From Rhipidocladum racemiflorum (Eukaryota; Streptophyta; Magnoliopsida; Poales; Poaceae): a stretch of 64,000 nt of DNA. The translations under genes were made by a program, and so were the position numbers. Within the stretch, counting starts at the first letter, position 1. The number at the start of each line of letters is the position of its first letter. The notes below the pieces were generated by a model that was not told the DNA's origin, ran no database searches, and was given only the letters and a program-made list of their open reading frames with translations. The DNA is taken from positions 84,032,509 through 84,096,508 of the forward strand of contig CM070577.1 of the NCBI GenBank assembly GCA_036346355.1, written 5' to 3'. Positions 13,119 to 24,292 of the stretch are shown here, piece by piece.

Positions 13119-16061
13119 TTAAAGACTAGCAACAAATCCTTTTTCAACAATTCCCAAATTAAGCTTCTGAAACTCCTTTACTAATTCAGATTGATCAGTG
13201 TATGCTGACACCGTCATACAATGAAGTTTACGGCTTAGAGCATCTGCTACGACATTAGCTTTACCAGGATGGTAATGAATACTAAGGTCGTAATCCTTTA
13301 TTAGCTCTAGCCATCTTCTTTGCCGCAGATTAAGATCTGGCTGAGTAAAGAAGTACTTTAAGCTCTTATGATCTGTGTAGATGTCACACTTGTTTCCAAT
13401 AAGATAGTGACGCCAGATTTTGAGGGCATGCACTACTGCAGCTAACTCCAGATCATGAGTTGGATAATTAAGCTCATGAGGTCGAAGCTGACGAGAAGCA
13501 TAAGCTACGACTTTCATCTCTTGCATCAACACGCAACCGAGACCATTGCGTGAAGCATCGCAATAGACATCGAAGCTCTTATGGATGTCGGGTAACACCA
13601 GCACTGGGGCTGTGGTTAACCGTTTCTTTAATTCCAGAAAACTTGCTTCGCATTCTGGAGTCCATTCATATTTCTTTTCTTTCTTCAAGAGCTGAGTCAA
13701 AGGTTTAGCGATTTTGGAGAAGTTTTCGATAAAGCGGCGATAATATCCTGCTAAACCGAGGAAGCTTCGGATTTGAGGAACAGATTTTGGTTGCTCCCAG
13801 TTTTGGACTGCTTGAACTTTGCTGGGATCAACAGAAATTCCACCTTTGGAAAGAATATGCCTGAGGAATGCAACTTCCTTCAACCAAAATTCACATTTCT
13901 CGAACTTGGCATATAATTTATGTTCTCGGAGTTTCTCAAGTACCAAGTGCAGATGTTGGGTATGATCTTCTTCATTTTTGGAATAGATGAGGATATCATC
14001 TATGAATACCACTACGAACTTATCAAGATACTCCATAAAGACTTTATTCATTAAGCTCATAAAGCTGGCTGGAGCATTTGTAAGTCCGAAGGACATTACG
14101 ACATATTCATATAAGCCGTAACGAGTGGTGAAAGCTGTTTTAGGAATATCCTCCGGTCGGATTTTCAATTGATAATACCCATGTCTGAGATCAATTTTGG
14201 AGAAGATTTGGGCGCCGGTTAATTGATCGAACAGATCATCGATACGGGGTAGAGGATATTTATTTTTGATGGTGACATCATTGAGAGCACGATAATCCAC
14301 ACACATGCGTAGACTACCATCCTTTTTACTGACAAAGAGGACTGGACTACCCCAAGGAGAAGTACTAGGTCGAATGAACTTTTTGTCTAACTGTTCTTGA
14401 ATTTGTTTTTTGAGTTCTACTAACTCATTTGGTGGCATACGATAAGGTCTTTTGGAAATTGGGGCCGTACCAGGTATAAGATCAATGACGAACTCTAAGT
14501 CACGATCTGGTGGCAAACCTGGCAATTCTTCTGGAAATACATCAGGAAAGTTGGAAACTACAGGAACAGATTGAATCTTTTCTAATACCATTGTATTGAG
14601 ACAAGATCTTGATTTGGAAAGATTTTGGGTAGAACTAAAATTCACTTCAACTCCTTCAGGATTGATAAGAGATATGGATCTTTTAGCACAATCTATCTGT
14701 CCTTTATTCTTAGCTAACCAATCCATACCAAGAATGATGTCTAGTCCTGGGGTTTCTATAAGAATAAGATCAGCATAAAATAAAACTTCTTTTATTATAA
14801 TGCTAACCTTAGGACACATTTTAGTAGTTCTCATTTTTGCTCCAGGAGAAAAGATTATCATGGACATGGGTAAAGATTTAGTTTGGATTTGATGTGATTC
14901 TACGAACTTTTTGGATATAAAGGAATGAGATGCACCGGAATCGAATAACACCAAAGTGGGAATAGATTGGACGGGGAACATACCCAGAACCACATCTGGT
15001 GCTTCCGTTGCTTCTTCTGCCGTCACATGATGTAAACGTCCTTGATTTGCGGCTTGAGTAGGTGTAGGTCTTCCGCCTTGTTGTCCTCCAGCTCCTTGAG
15101 GACGACCAGGAGGTCGCTGAGGAACTCCCTTGCTTGGGCAACTATTGGCATAATGCCCAAGCTGCTTGCACTTGAAGCATGTGACATTTGAAGTTTGAGT
15201 CGATGCTCCGGTAGGACGTGCTCCAGTAGGGTTCGCCGGACGTGCCAAAGGCTGTCGAGGTCGAGGGGCAGGACCTTGGTGCCTTTGCTTCTGTGGCGGA
15301 GCAGGTGGTCGCGCATTACCCTGAGGTGCAGGGCGAGGTCTGGATGGGCTTGCACTAGCAGTCTTTTGTGCCATCCATTTCCTCTTTCGCGACTCCATAG
15401 CAGCTCGAGTGCTGTGTTCCACTCGAATAGACTTATCCACCAGAGTTTGAAAATCATTAATATCAATGGCAGCTAAAGCACATTTGATCTCCTCATTTAG
15501 GTTATCCCGAAAGCGTTCCAGCTTACGTGCTTCAGGAATAACTTCAGATGGTGCATAACGGGAAAGGTAATTGAAGCGATTAAGATACTCCATTACCGTC
15601 TGATTCCCTTGACGGAGATCAAGGAATTCCCGTCTTTTGATGTCCATCAGACTGGAAGGAATATGGGTTCGGCGAAAAGTATCTTTGAAGGCCTCCCATG
15701 TAATCTGATCCACTGGAAGTATAGCTTGGTAGTTCTCCCACCATAATGCAGCAGCTCCGCTCAACTGATAAGATGCATAGAGAACTTTCTCCCGATCATT
15801 GCACTGTGCAATGTTCAGCTTGCTCTCCATTGTTCGCAGCCAGTCATCTGCGTCCAATGGGTCAGCAGCAGTGGAGAATGTAGGAGGCCGAGTCTTCAGA
15901 AACTCGGTCAACCTTGATGGTGGAGCACCACCACCACTTCCTCCAACAGGGACTCCTTGGTGGGAAGTGTTCTGAACTAACTGTTGCAGAAGAAGTATGT
16001 GGGTTTGATGGTTTTGCTCGATCATTGCCAGAACTTGCGCCATTGTCGGCGGACCTGGCAA
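13119..16061 (-). pseudogene. Ty3 gag-protease-RT-RNase H polyprotein
   Basis: 980 residues of a Tekay/Del-type Ty3 polyprotein. In order: gag (residues ~50-240), a CCHC zinc knuckle CFKCKQLGHYANSC (~295-308), protease LFDSGASHS (~370), reverse transcriptase with FIDDILIYS (~686-694) and RNase H with YCDASRNG (~835) and YTDHKSLKYF. The frame ends in a premature TAA before integrase. The true gag start is upstream at 16261 in another frame, so one frameshift near 16065 also separates gag's first ~65 residues. With five lesions (two stops, two frameshifts, one LTR insertion) the element cannot make a complete polyprotein. Confidence 0.93.
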
Positions 16062-16261
16062 TTGCTCCTCCGGAATCCACCTTGCTGATTAGGATTAGAA
16101 TTTGGATTTGGTGGATCTGAAACTTGACGAGAAGATGAAGCCCTTGCAGAAGGGTGCATTGGATTAGGTTGCGCTGGAGTGGGTAATGTTTCGCGAGGAG
16201 GAAAAGGCTCCTGCGAAGCCTCACTCTCTAGGATCCCGCGAAGAGATCTGGTTACAGGCAT
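16062..16261 (-). pseudogene. N-terminal gag fragment of the Ty3 element
   Basis: The frame starting MPVTRSLRG at 16261 is Pro/Ser/Asn-rich and runs into the Ty3 gag after a single frameshift around 16065. MPVTRS is a plausible gag start for this lineage. Upstream on the minus strand only about 70 bp of retroelement-like leader remains before sequence shared with the host segment at 23240 begins, so the 5' LTR and primer-binding site appear to be missing. Confidence 0.65.
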
Positions 16262-16363
16262 CCTGAAATTTCAATTCAGATGAGAAAATAATGTATTGTA
16301 ATTAAATGATTTAAGCTAGTAGATTGAAAACTACTCTAGTATTATCTTAGCTCCTAATTAAGG

Positions 16364-16694
16364 ATCCATTTGGTTCGAGGGCCCAGGGTGGATGGGATGG
16401 TTCCATCCATCTTTTTTCTATCTATCCCATTATTTGCTTAGATGCATGGGTAAATGAGGTTATCCAACTCTCATCCTATTCAATTTTCATCTCATCCACC
16501 ATCCAACTTTTATTCCACCAACCAAATTTGAATTCTCATCCCATCCAACTTTATCCCTCCAACCAAACCAAAAATTGACTCATCTCATCCATCTCTCATC
16601 CCTCCAACCAAACATAAGCTTAGATAACTTCATCCCTGCCAAACTGGATGGCCCCATCCCATCCACTCTTTGCCCTTGAACCAAACGGACTCTA
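16364..16694. mobile_element. MITE with ~40-bp terminal inverted repeats
   Basis: Both ends carry related inverted sequence: the left begins GGATCCATTTGGTTCGAGGG and the right ends CCCTTGAACCAAACGGACTC, continued inwards by matching GGATGGGATGG / CCATCCCATCC. The ~330-bp length, lack of coding and TTA-like flank suggest a Tourist (PIF/Harbinger) MITE. It splits a short host sequence found unbroken at 23243-23290. Confidence 0.65.
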
Positions 16695-16805
16695 AAAGGC
16701 AGTACGTGATTATATACGTGTGCATGCATACGTTGGTCCGAACTCGGAAGGGACGTCGTTGTCTGTTGCTTAATCGACTGCCTGGCTAACGCAGTCCTAG
16801 TGAAG

Positions 16806-17318
16806 GTAGGGTGGGTATTTTTAAATCAAAATCGAATTAATCGATTTTTTTTTTGTTACGATTTTTGGTTCGATTCCTATTTTTGTATAATTTGGTTTTC
16901 AATATTCGAATTGGTTTTTTTATTCCATAAATCGAAATAACCGAGTAACCGAATAGCCAATGTATAATACCGCTTTTATAATATTATTCCTAAAGCTACC
17001 AAACAGTTTTCGTGTTTTAACATCTTATGCATATGTATGGTATGTTTATATATTCTACTATGCTTACAGCCTTATACTGTAATGATATATGAATATTATA
17101 CGAGTTTAACTCTACTCTGTATGGGACATGAGAAGAACAAAATCTAATTTACATAGTGTTTATTCATATTTTGGTTAACCGAATCGAAAAATTTCGGTTA
17201 ATTTAGTTCGATTTTTAATTTTGATCCGAAAAATTCGGTAGCCAGCTTTTAAAAACCAAATTATTTTAAAACTGAAAAACCAAACCGATGAAACAAAAAA
17301 ACCCAACACCTACCCCGG
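16806..17318. mobile_element. Probable non-autonomous hAT-like insertion, AT-rich
   Basis: AT-rich, non-coding and partly self-complementary. It starts GGGTGGGTATTTTT and ends near AACCCAACACCTACCCC. The flanks repeat GAAGGTA (left about 16801, right about 17329), close to an 8-bp hAT duplication. It interrupts sequence related to 30525-30560. The boundaries are approximate. Confidence 0.4.
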
Positions 17319-17319
17319 C

Positions 17320-17660
17320 CCTGATCGAAGGTACGACGACGCAGTCCAGTAGCTAGTCCTCGTTCAACGCTAGGTTTAGTATCAATTCCATTCGCATGCG
17401 CATCGAATTTCTGTGCGCACGCGACCGACCGAGTGAAGTCTTTCGCTCGATCGCCTCTAATTTGCTACCTAGACCGAATCTGATTCTACTTTGAGACCAG
17501 CTGATCGAGTCCCCTGACGCATGCGTGCAAACGCAATCGGCACACGCAATCCAACAGAAGCTAGCTAGCTACCGAATTGATCTACTGTTCGAAACGCGCT
17601 CAGCGATCGAGCAAATCGGCTTGGATTCACTCACGCGTCAGATCCGTCCGACCTTTTCAG
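17320..17660 (+). other. Degenerate duplicate of the 30.5-31.5 kb upstream region
   Basis: Blocks here match the region upstream of the small gene at 32378 in the same order: ACGACGACGCAGTCC (30535), CCTCTAATTTG (30635), the CGATCCAACA / GCAATCCAACAGAAG region (31335) and CTTCGAAACGCG (31487). This marks an old segmental duplication whose gene copy is at 20526. From 17660 to about 18040 I see nothing recognisable beyond AT-rich sequence. Confidence 0.6.
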
Positions 17661-18039
17661 GATTCGATTCATAAAACTGTACCACGTTTAATGCTGAACG
17701 AGAGGACAGGTTTCGATCCAGTTTCGTGGGAACTCAACTTAAACAGTTTTTACGAACCATCCGATCAAATATGGGCGGTTCGAATTGGTTAAAATTATTG
17801 TATTGATTTTTTATTATGCGAAAATACTGTTTATAGTATTGTAGCAATACTGTTCATTCTATTTTTAACCACCCTTCGATGAGTATGATCCTCGTCTGTG
17901 GGGACTATACGAGAATCCTATCCTGAGTGAGATCAAGGATGTTCGTGACTCTTTAAATTTTGAGTATATCTTAATACTATTCTAATATAAATGTTGGTAC
18001 CTTTGAAAGATATATTAAAAATCTAGTTTTCGCCCATAC

Positions 18040-18403
18040 ACGGAATGAATCATCCAATCCGTATTTCCGGGAGGTTTTGTGGAAGGGGAACGCGTTTAGG
18101 TGACATTTCGCTGTTTTCATGAAAAGGTCCTTACAAATTACAAAAAGGTACTTTGCGATTTTTTGTGAGGATAAGAAAAATGTTTCCAAATAGCGTTTAG
18201 GTCCCTCGCTCATTACTTTACGGAAAAAAGCTCACGTTAAATACAAATCTCTAACGAGCCATTTTTTAATTTTTCAGGGTAGCGCTCATGTCCAAATAAA
18301 TTACAAACATGTCACCGTTCCTTATGTCTAGGTCCTTTCTTCAAAAAAACACAAATTTGTTTTCCGTTCACGCGCGCGGCGTGCGCCGCGCTTATTGACC
18401 TAG
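18040..18403 (+). mobile_element. Helitron-like 3' end
   Basis: The stretch ends with a strong GC hairpin (GCGCGGC, GTGC loop, GCCGCGC; 18374-18391), an 8-nt spacer and CTAG at 18400-18403 followed by T. This is the canonical Helitron 3' terminus. The right flank then resumes the host duplicate (compare GTCAATCACCCATGCGAC at 32151). A related terminus lies at 21552 on the minus strand. The 5' end (TC after A) is not placed, so the left limit is a guess. Confidence 0.5.
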
Positions 18404-18429
18404 TCAACCATACGATGCGAAGGCTTTTC

Positions 18430-18475
18430 TTCGCAAAACTAGGCTCCACATGCAAGATCAAAAGGCTGTACTACG
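18430..18475 (+). other. Remnant of the promoter-proximal region of the broken small gene
   Basis: CTCCACATGCAAG and the following CTACGTACATG resemble 32185-32215, directly upstream of the TATA box of the intact gene at 32378. Here an LTR follows instead of a TATA box. Confidence 0.55.
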
Positions 18476-20492
18476 TACATGTATTCAGTAATCGTCCAAA
18501 ATTACGTTAGTACACACAGTTGTAATATAGATAAAATATTACAATTATATACAACAAAAATAATATAGATTACTTTATCTATTAATATAACCTGTTTGAA
18601 CAACTTTATGGTCAACTTACAATAGTATGATCACAAGGAATAGACTAAGAAATAAAAGAAACTATAGCGAAAAAGAAGACTCGCAGTAACCCATCAATTT
18701 GCCATATGCAACTAACAAAGTTTGCACTCTGATTAACCGTCTCCTACTGGAACTCCTCCTCAAGAGCTGTTGTAGGCTCCTCCTTAATTGGTGAGTTAGG
18801 TGTTGCAAAAGGGTGAATACATAAAGTACTTCACAAGCTGTGCACAGAATGCAAATCTTTTATACTACATGCATGGCTTATTCCAAGTGAATGGTAGACA
18901 TGGTTATTTTGCATAAAGCAACATTTTAAAGGATTAACATAAGTAGATTGAAATGATTGTAAAACAATTTCTACTACTAAGTAACTTTCTCTTTTATCTT
19001 TCCAATGTGCATTGGCATACAGGCTATACCAAATTCATCATTAATATTGGCACACAGCCTTCCCTTTTCAAGTTTTATTTTTTTAAGATATAACTATTGA
19101 CTCTAATTCCTGAACATTGTCTAATACTACGAACACGGCTATTTGAATATGTTTGACACACTTTGCAGATGTTATACACTTTACCCACATAATATGATCA
19201 ATCTTACACTGTCAATCATTACACATACCCCATTGACATGTGACTAAGAAGATCATAACAAAACCCGGCTAATTAGCGATGACATCTTGCAGTTGATGCA
19301 AGAAATGACACGCAGCTAGCTGAGGACACGATGCGTGGCGGAATCTGTGCCATACGCTCAAGATCTAACGGTTGACAACGGAGACAACGTAGTAAGATCT
19401 AGACCACTTGAGTTGGATCTAACAGCTGAAGATAGAGATAACATGACGCGATCTAGGACGCTCGCTAAAGATCAGACGGCAAAGGTTAAGAACTAAGGTT
19501 AGCGCGTGGTACGGCGAGATCTCACCGGACTTGGAGAAGATGACGAGCCCGGCGATCTTCAAGGCTTTTTCGGTAACTTCGATGGGTTGATATGAGACAA
19601 CTTCACGTGGCGAGTCCACTAGTGCCCACGACGTCGACGGAGGATCAACAGACATTGAGTTTCGAGCTCATGAACATGGCGGTAGCAACCATAACCATGA
19701 CGAGCTCAATCTCTCTCACGACGGTGTGTCGGAAGAATCCACATAGGCAAGGAGGTGCGAGCTGATCTGGTGAACCTTGGGCGGGGTGCCGGTCATCCTT
19801 TTAAAGACCTCAACAGCCACGCAATATTCGAAATCTCAACCGTCACGGCGGAGGAATCCATGTATGAGATGACGGCGGCCTCACGAAGACGAAGCAATCT
19901 TGAGCGTGCATGTGTCATGACGAATGAACCAGATGCAATCGCACTCAATCTAATCCAGACCGCACACGAGGTCCAACGGCCACAACTCTTTAGGATTTTA
20001 GTTAACCTTGCTTGATCTCCGCCACCCAAACAAAATCCAATGGCTGACAATCACGCGTGATGTGGCAAAATCACAATCGCATGATTGAAAATCAACTACG
20101 GGAATCGGTTAGGGTTTCATGGCTGAGTGGGTTGCTTGGTTGGCGGCGCGTGTTTGGACCATATTGTGCTGGGCTTTCGTGTGTTTAGGCCCACTAGGGT
20201 TTAAGTATTTACTGATTTTCCTATTAACATAATTTTAGAAAATAGATTAAGTAAAAATAAATAGTAAAAATATCAGAAAAATTTCAAAAAATTTCTGAAA
20301 TTTTTTTTGAGACATTTGAAACTCAAATAAAATATTTTTTAAAAAAATTTATTTAAACTTTTAAATATTTAAATAATTTTAACAGAAGGTTTAATTTAAA
20401 TAAATCCAAAATAATTCCAATAAATTTTAGAAAATTCTCAAAAATTCAAAAGGTACAATAAAGTTAAGAAATACAAAAATTAGGATGTTACA
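18476..20492 (-). mobile_element. Truncated Tekay-type LTR, minus orientation
   Basis: The right end is AGGATGTTACA, the reverse of the TGTAACATCC LTR start. The left part aligns with the beginning of the LTR at 54449 (GTACACACAGT near 18510 versus 54517; GGAACTCCTCCT near 18750; TTTACCCACA near 19180). It lacks some of the terminal bases on the left and is ~1.4 kb shorter than intact relatives, so it is internally deleted. CTAGG follows at 20493, but the matching duplication is not certain. Frames at 19419-20050 inside it are not genes. Confidence 0.65.
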
Positions 20493-20525
20493 CTAGGGAG
20501 AGTGAGCAGCAGCTGTCTAGGATCA

Positions 20526-20636
20526 ATGTCGATGTGTGCCGAGGAGATCAACGTCCAGAGAGTGGAAAAGATCGAGGAGGCGGCCGGTGACGAAGATGAA
20601 CAGGATGCCGTTGTGATGCTATGGCTAAAAGAATGA
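20526..20636 (+). pseudogene. Truncated member of the small-gene family
   Basis: A 36-residue frame starting MSMCAEEINVQRVEKIEEA. The block EINVQRVEKIE is close to EIRVQRVE of the gene at 34743 and EILVHRVEKIE of the gene at 37146, in the same N-terminal position. The frame stops at 20636 where a ~250-bp tandem repeat begins, so the C-terminal helix motif seen in relatives is lost. Upstream, an LTR ending at 20492 separates it from the ancestral promoter remnant near 18430. The 3' flank at 22180-22640 still resembles the 3' flank of the gene at 32378. It is probably dead, but expression from LTR sequence cannot be excluded. Confidence 0.65.
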
Positions 20637-21285
20637 AAAAAAATATTCGTGTACAAACTAGTAAACGCTACAAGTTAGATGGCCATGGTTCTGATTTTAG
20701 TAGTAACGCGTTTCAGCAATAAATTAATGTTCATACAGTAGTGAATTGGTGTTCATTTGTTAGTAAAATTTGATTTACATAACGTTTATTAGCAAGACTT
20801 ATATCATATTGTTCATCTCATCATTAGTTTTCTTTGGTGAAATCCGTTCGTCAATTAGAATAGTTAAAAAAAGTTATGATTAAAAGAAGAAAAAATAGAT
20901 TCATGTACAAACTAGTAAACACTACAATTTAGATGGCCATGGTTCTGATTTTAGTAGTAACGCGCTTCAGCAGTAAATTGTTGCTCATACAGTAGTGAAT
21001 TGATGTTTATTTGGTCGTAAAATTTGTTTTATATGATATTTATTAGCGAGACTTATGTTGTATTTTTCATCTCGTCATTAGTTTTCTACCGGTGAAATCT
21101 ATCCATCATTCGGAATAGCGAAAAAAGGCTAGAAGAAGGAAAAATAGATTCGTGTGCAAACTAGTAGACACTACAAATTAGATGGCCATGGTTATGATTT
21201 TAGTAGTAATGTGTTTCAATAGTAAATTGCTATTCATATAGTAGTGAATTGATATTCATTTGATAGTAAAATTTGAAGGACGTGT
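20625..21285 (+). repeat. ~250-bp tandem repeat, about 2.6 copies
   Basis: The landmark CAAACTAGTA...AGATGGCCATGGTT recurs at 20653, 20907 and 21156, giving periods of about 254 and 249 bp. Other unit markers (CATACAGTAGTGAATTG, CATTAGTTTTCT) recur at the same spacing. The first unit overlaps the last codons of the truncated gene. Confidence 0.85.
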
Positions 21286-21551
21286 ATGATTATAACATTT
21301 ATTGCGGCTAATGCTAGCACCTCATTAAATATTGCGGATTGGTTTTTGGGCCGTCCGCTAGCTAACGCTATTATTTCTTCGCACGTTTCGACCAGCGTGA
21401 AATAGCTTAATATGTGCGTAAGTGCAGATTAGTGCTACCATGTGTGTGTATATATACATACATTCTCTACACGTATGTACAGTTATTATTATGTAGGGCA
21501 ATAGGTAATATAACAAAAGCGGACGTGAAGTTAGGTTAGAATTAAATAATA

Positions 21552-21925
21552 CTAGGAAGGTCAGCGCGGCTCACGCCGCGCACGCGACCGGTTAATTAAT
21601 GTGGGGAAACGCAAATTTTTTTATGAATGAAAAAACGGATAAATTTTATATTTTTTTAATCTTTTTTTTGCGCTTTTTCGGGCATTTCGGAGCAATATTT
21701 TTTGGGAAAAAGTTTTCCTGATAAAAACGGATCGGAACGGGAAAAATGGACCAAAACGCATTTTTCGGATTTTTTGCGTTTTTTCAGACCATTTTTCCGG
21801 TAAGGAGGTTTTTTTTTCAAAAGAACAGGAGTCATACGCAATTTCCAAAACTCGCATGGGTTTTTTTTGGCAAAAAACGAGCACTGACACGCGCCGCGCG
21901 CGGGCGGCCAACACGAGGGCGCCAT
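21552..21925 (-). mobile_element. Helitron-like 3' end, minus strand
   Basis: On the minus strand a GCGCGGC/GCCGCGC hairpin (21564-21581) is followed by a short spacer and CTAG ending at 21552 next to T, as in Helitrons. The sequence before the hairpin (a run of A, then AATTTG) resembles that before the terminus at 18403, so both belong to one family. The other end is not defined; 21925 is a nominal limit. Confidence 0.45.
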
Positions 21926-22179
21926 GTGTCGTGCTGTAAAATAAGCTACGCGCGCACGCCCACAGGGAGTCGAACGCGGGCCGACGCAGAGCGAAAGGGC
22001 AGCATTATCACTGCGCTGCGAAGGCCACTCGGGCGAGAGGAGCTAGTGCGAGCCCATTTTATGCGTTCGTTTGGTGTGGGGCAACGTGGCACGATCTGGA
22101 CCGTCAGACGGCGCGATCGGACGGAAGAGAAGCGGACGCGACGTGGACGCTCCCAGAGCTCTCCAAACCTCCGGAACTT

Positions 22180-22640
22180 AATATAGTTATAATTCCTTGG
22201 TTATTATCGGGTCAATATACACGACCCTCTAATTGTAATGCACGATGCATGTAAAGTATGATTGTATATATGCATGCTATTTATTACCAAGGAATTAATT
22301 AATGGAGATTTACGAGAGGTGTGTTTACTGCTCTCTCGTCACAAATTTATATGTTTTCAATTTCAATATAGATATAGTCAAATTTTTGAAACTTTGATTA
22401 CTCATATTTTTTAAAATATGTAAATTGGATACATAAAATTATATGCGTACATTTTTCTCGAAAAGTACTTTTATAATATTATAATTGTATTGTGTTTTAT
22501 AGATATATTAGATATAAATAAGCGATCGAAATTGTAAAACGATATATATATTTTGGGACCGGAGTGACCGAGTGAGTAGTAAACCAAGTCACCGGTGGTA
22601 TGCGAAGTCACCAGTTGATCGACCAATTAATGCCCTTCAC
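22180..22640 (+). other. 3' flank duplicate of the small-gene segment
   Basis: CCTTGGTTATTATCG(G/A)GTC, GATTGTAT, CACCAA(A/G)GAA and GGAGATTTA occur in the same order at 32845-33000, downstream of the intact gene at 32378. It supports the 17.3-22.6 kb and 30.5-33.1 kb segments being ancient duplicates. Confidence 0.6.
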
Positions 22641-22902
22641 GGAGAAGCTAGATGGTTTATAATATTATAATTTTTGGAGCCATGGTTTATATAGTTTCTT
22701 CGTAATACTTAAAATGATCTTTTAGTAAGCTGATTTTAACATTTTAAATTTGCATGAAACATACTACTTTTTTTAATATATTATGAATGCTTATATCGTA
22801 ATAAAAATTTAGAAATTTTTTTCATAATTTTTCGAGGTACCTAACATCCGATATGAATTATTGGACTATATAATGAATTAAAAATTATTCATTAAATGAA
22901 AA

Positions 22903-23005
22903 ATGCCACGTCACATTTCAGTCGCTGCTACGTGGCGCGACCGACCTGCGTGACGCTGCCACGTGGCACGACTGGCCCATTTCGCTGCCACGTGGCGTGA
23001 CTGGA
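22903..23005. promoter_or_regulatory. Cluster of G-box-like sites
   Basis: Perfect palindromes GCCACGTGGC occur at 22958-22967 and 22987-22996, with related GCTACGTGGC near 22927 and GCCACGTCA near 22905. These lie in a repeated CTGCCACGTGGC(G/A)(T/C)GACTGG unit. G-boxes bind plant bZIP/bHLH factors. There is no gene immediately next to it, so it may be a minisatellite only. Confidence 0.45.
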
Positions 23006-23307
23006 GGCTAGTTTTATAATTTTTTTATTTCGAGTGTATTTTTAAATTTGTCTATTAAAAAATATTTATTTTAAAAAAAATCGACGATAGGCTCCTAGCG
23101 ACGCCCTGGCATAGTGGCATGCAGTGTGCTCTGGGCACGCCACGCGCCCTGGAGTGGTGAACACTGTCAAATTTGGAAATAAAGTTAGAAAGATACTATC
23201 TTTAGAATATTCTTTTAAAAATATTATTTAATAAAAATCCTAGTATACTATTATCTTAGCTCTTAAGGCGGTAGGTGACTAGTGCATATGCATGCATGTG
23301 CTGGGAT

Positions 23308-23766
23308 TTTTTTAAAAATAATTTTACAAAAATAATTAAAAAAAATATACATCATTCGCCGACACAATTCATTTGGCGACGGTCTTTTGTCATCAAATAA
23401 AATGGTGACAGATTTTCTGCCACCGTATTATTTGTCGACAGATGTGTATTTTTGTAATTATTTTTTATATTATTTTTGTAAAATTATTCTAAAGATATAC
23501 TCCCTCCGTTTCTTTTTATAAGGCGTATTTGGTTTTGTTAGGACAAAGCTTTTATCAACAATTACTCTATTAGCATATAATTTTTATGACACAAAATTGA
23601 TATTAGCAGATTTGTATACAAAAGTACTTATATATAATTATGATTTTGTATTGTATAAATGATATATTAATGAAGTAATCGTTGGTCAAAGTCTTGTCCT
23701 AACGAAACCAAATACGTCTTATAAAAAGAAACGGAGGGAGTATTATTTAAAAAATCTCATGCGTTG
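23308..23766. mobile_element. Mutator-like MITE carrying a nested Stowaway
   Basis: Long inverted ends: GGGATTTTTTTAAAAATAAT on the left pairs with the interrupted right arm around 23460-23499 and 23743-23760. The flanks CATGTGCTG / CATGCGTTG look like a degenerate 9-bp duplication. A Stowaway (23500-23740) sits in the right arm. Confidence 0.5.
23500..23740. mobile_element. Stowaway MITE, 241 bp
   Basis: Ends are CTCCCTCCGTTTCTTTTTAT and its inverted copy, flanked by TA on both sides (23498-23499, 23741-23742). Length, ends and TA duplication are those of grass Stowaway (Tc1/mariner) MITEs. Confidence 0.92.
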
Positions 23767-23825
23767 GTCTGTCGGAAGGTTCGCTGGCTGGTGCATGCTC
23801 AATTGACTGTGGGAAGGGTCATGTG

Positions 23826-24044
23826 TGTTAGACAACCTCGCTATCGAATAGTCCGGGGTTGCCTAATAGATCTCAAGTGGAGAACAGAGAGAGAGGGCGA
23901 GAGACACAATATGAGGAGGAACGGGTCTGCTTTATTATTCTGTATGCTTGTGTACAATGGGGTGACCCCCTGCCTCCTATATATAGCGGTTCTGCTTAGA
24001 GATAAGGAAGAGTCCATATCGGATACGAATCCGGTTTCCTAACA
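23826..24044 (-). repeat. 3' LTR of the copia element
   Basis: 219 bp, TGTTAG...CTAACA. It includes CTATATATAG near 23978 as a possible TATA region and is near-identical to 30312-30524 apart from a few differences, for example CTATCG/CCATCG and ACGGGTCTGC/CAGTGGC. Confidence 0.95.
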
Positions 24045-24292
24045 CTCCTCCTTGGACTCTTCACTGCGAGATGCATATGCCTCATTAAAACTCCATAAAA
24101 ACCCAGTGGGAAAAATAATTGGAGAAAGAGTACATAGCACACGCTTGTTGTGTTGCACGGATTGCCTCATCAAAAACCTTATGTAAGTAAACTTCAATGA
24201 AAAACTTACTTAAGGAAAAGAGTACAATCCACCCAAACTTCAATGTTAATCTTCAAGATTTACGTTGGGTACTCAAACTTCATGTTTGAGAT

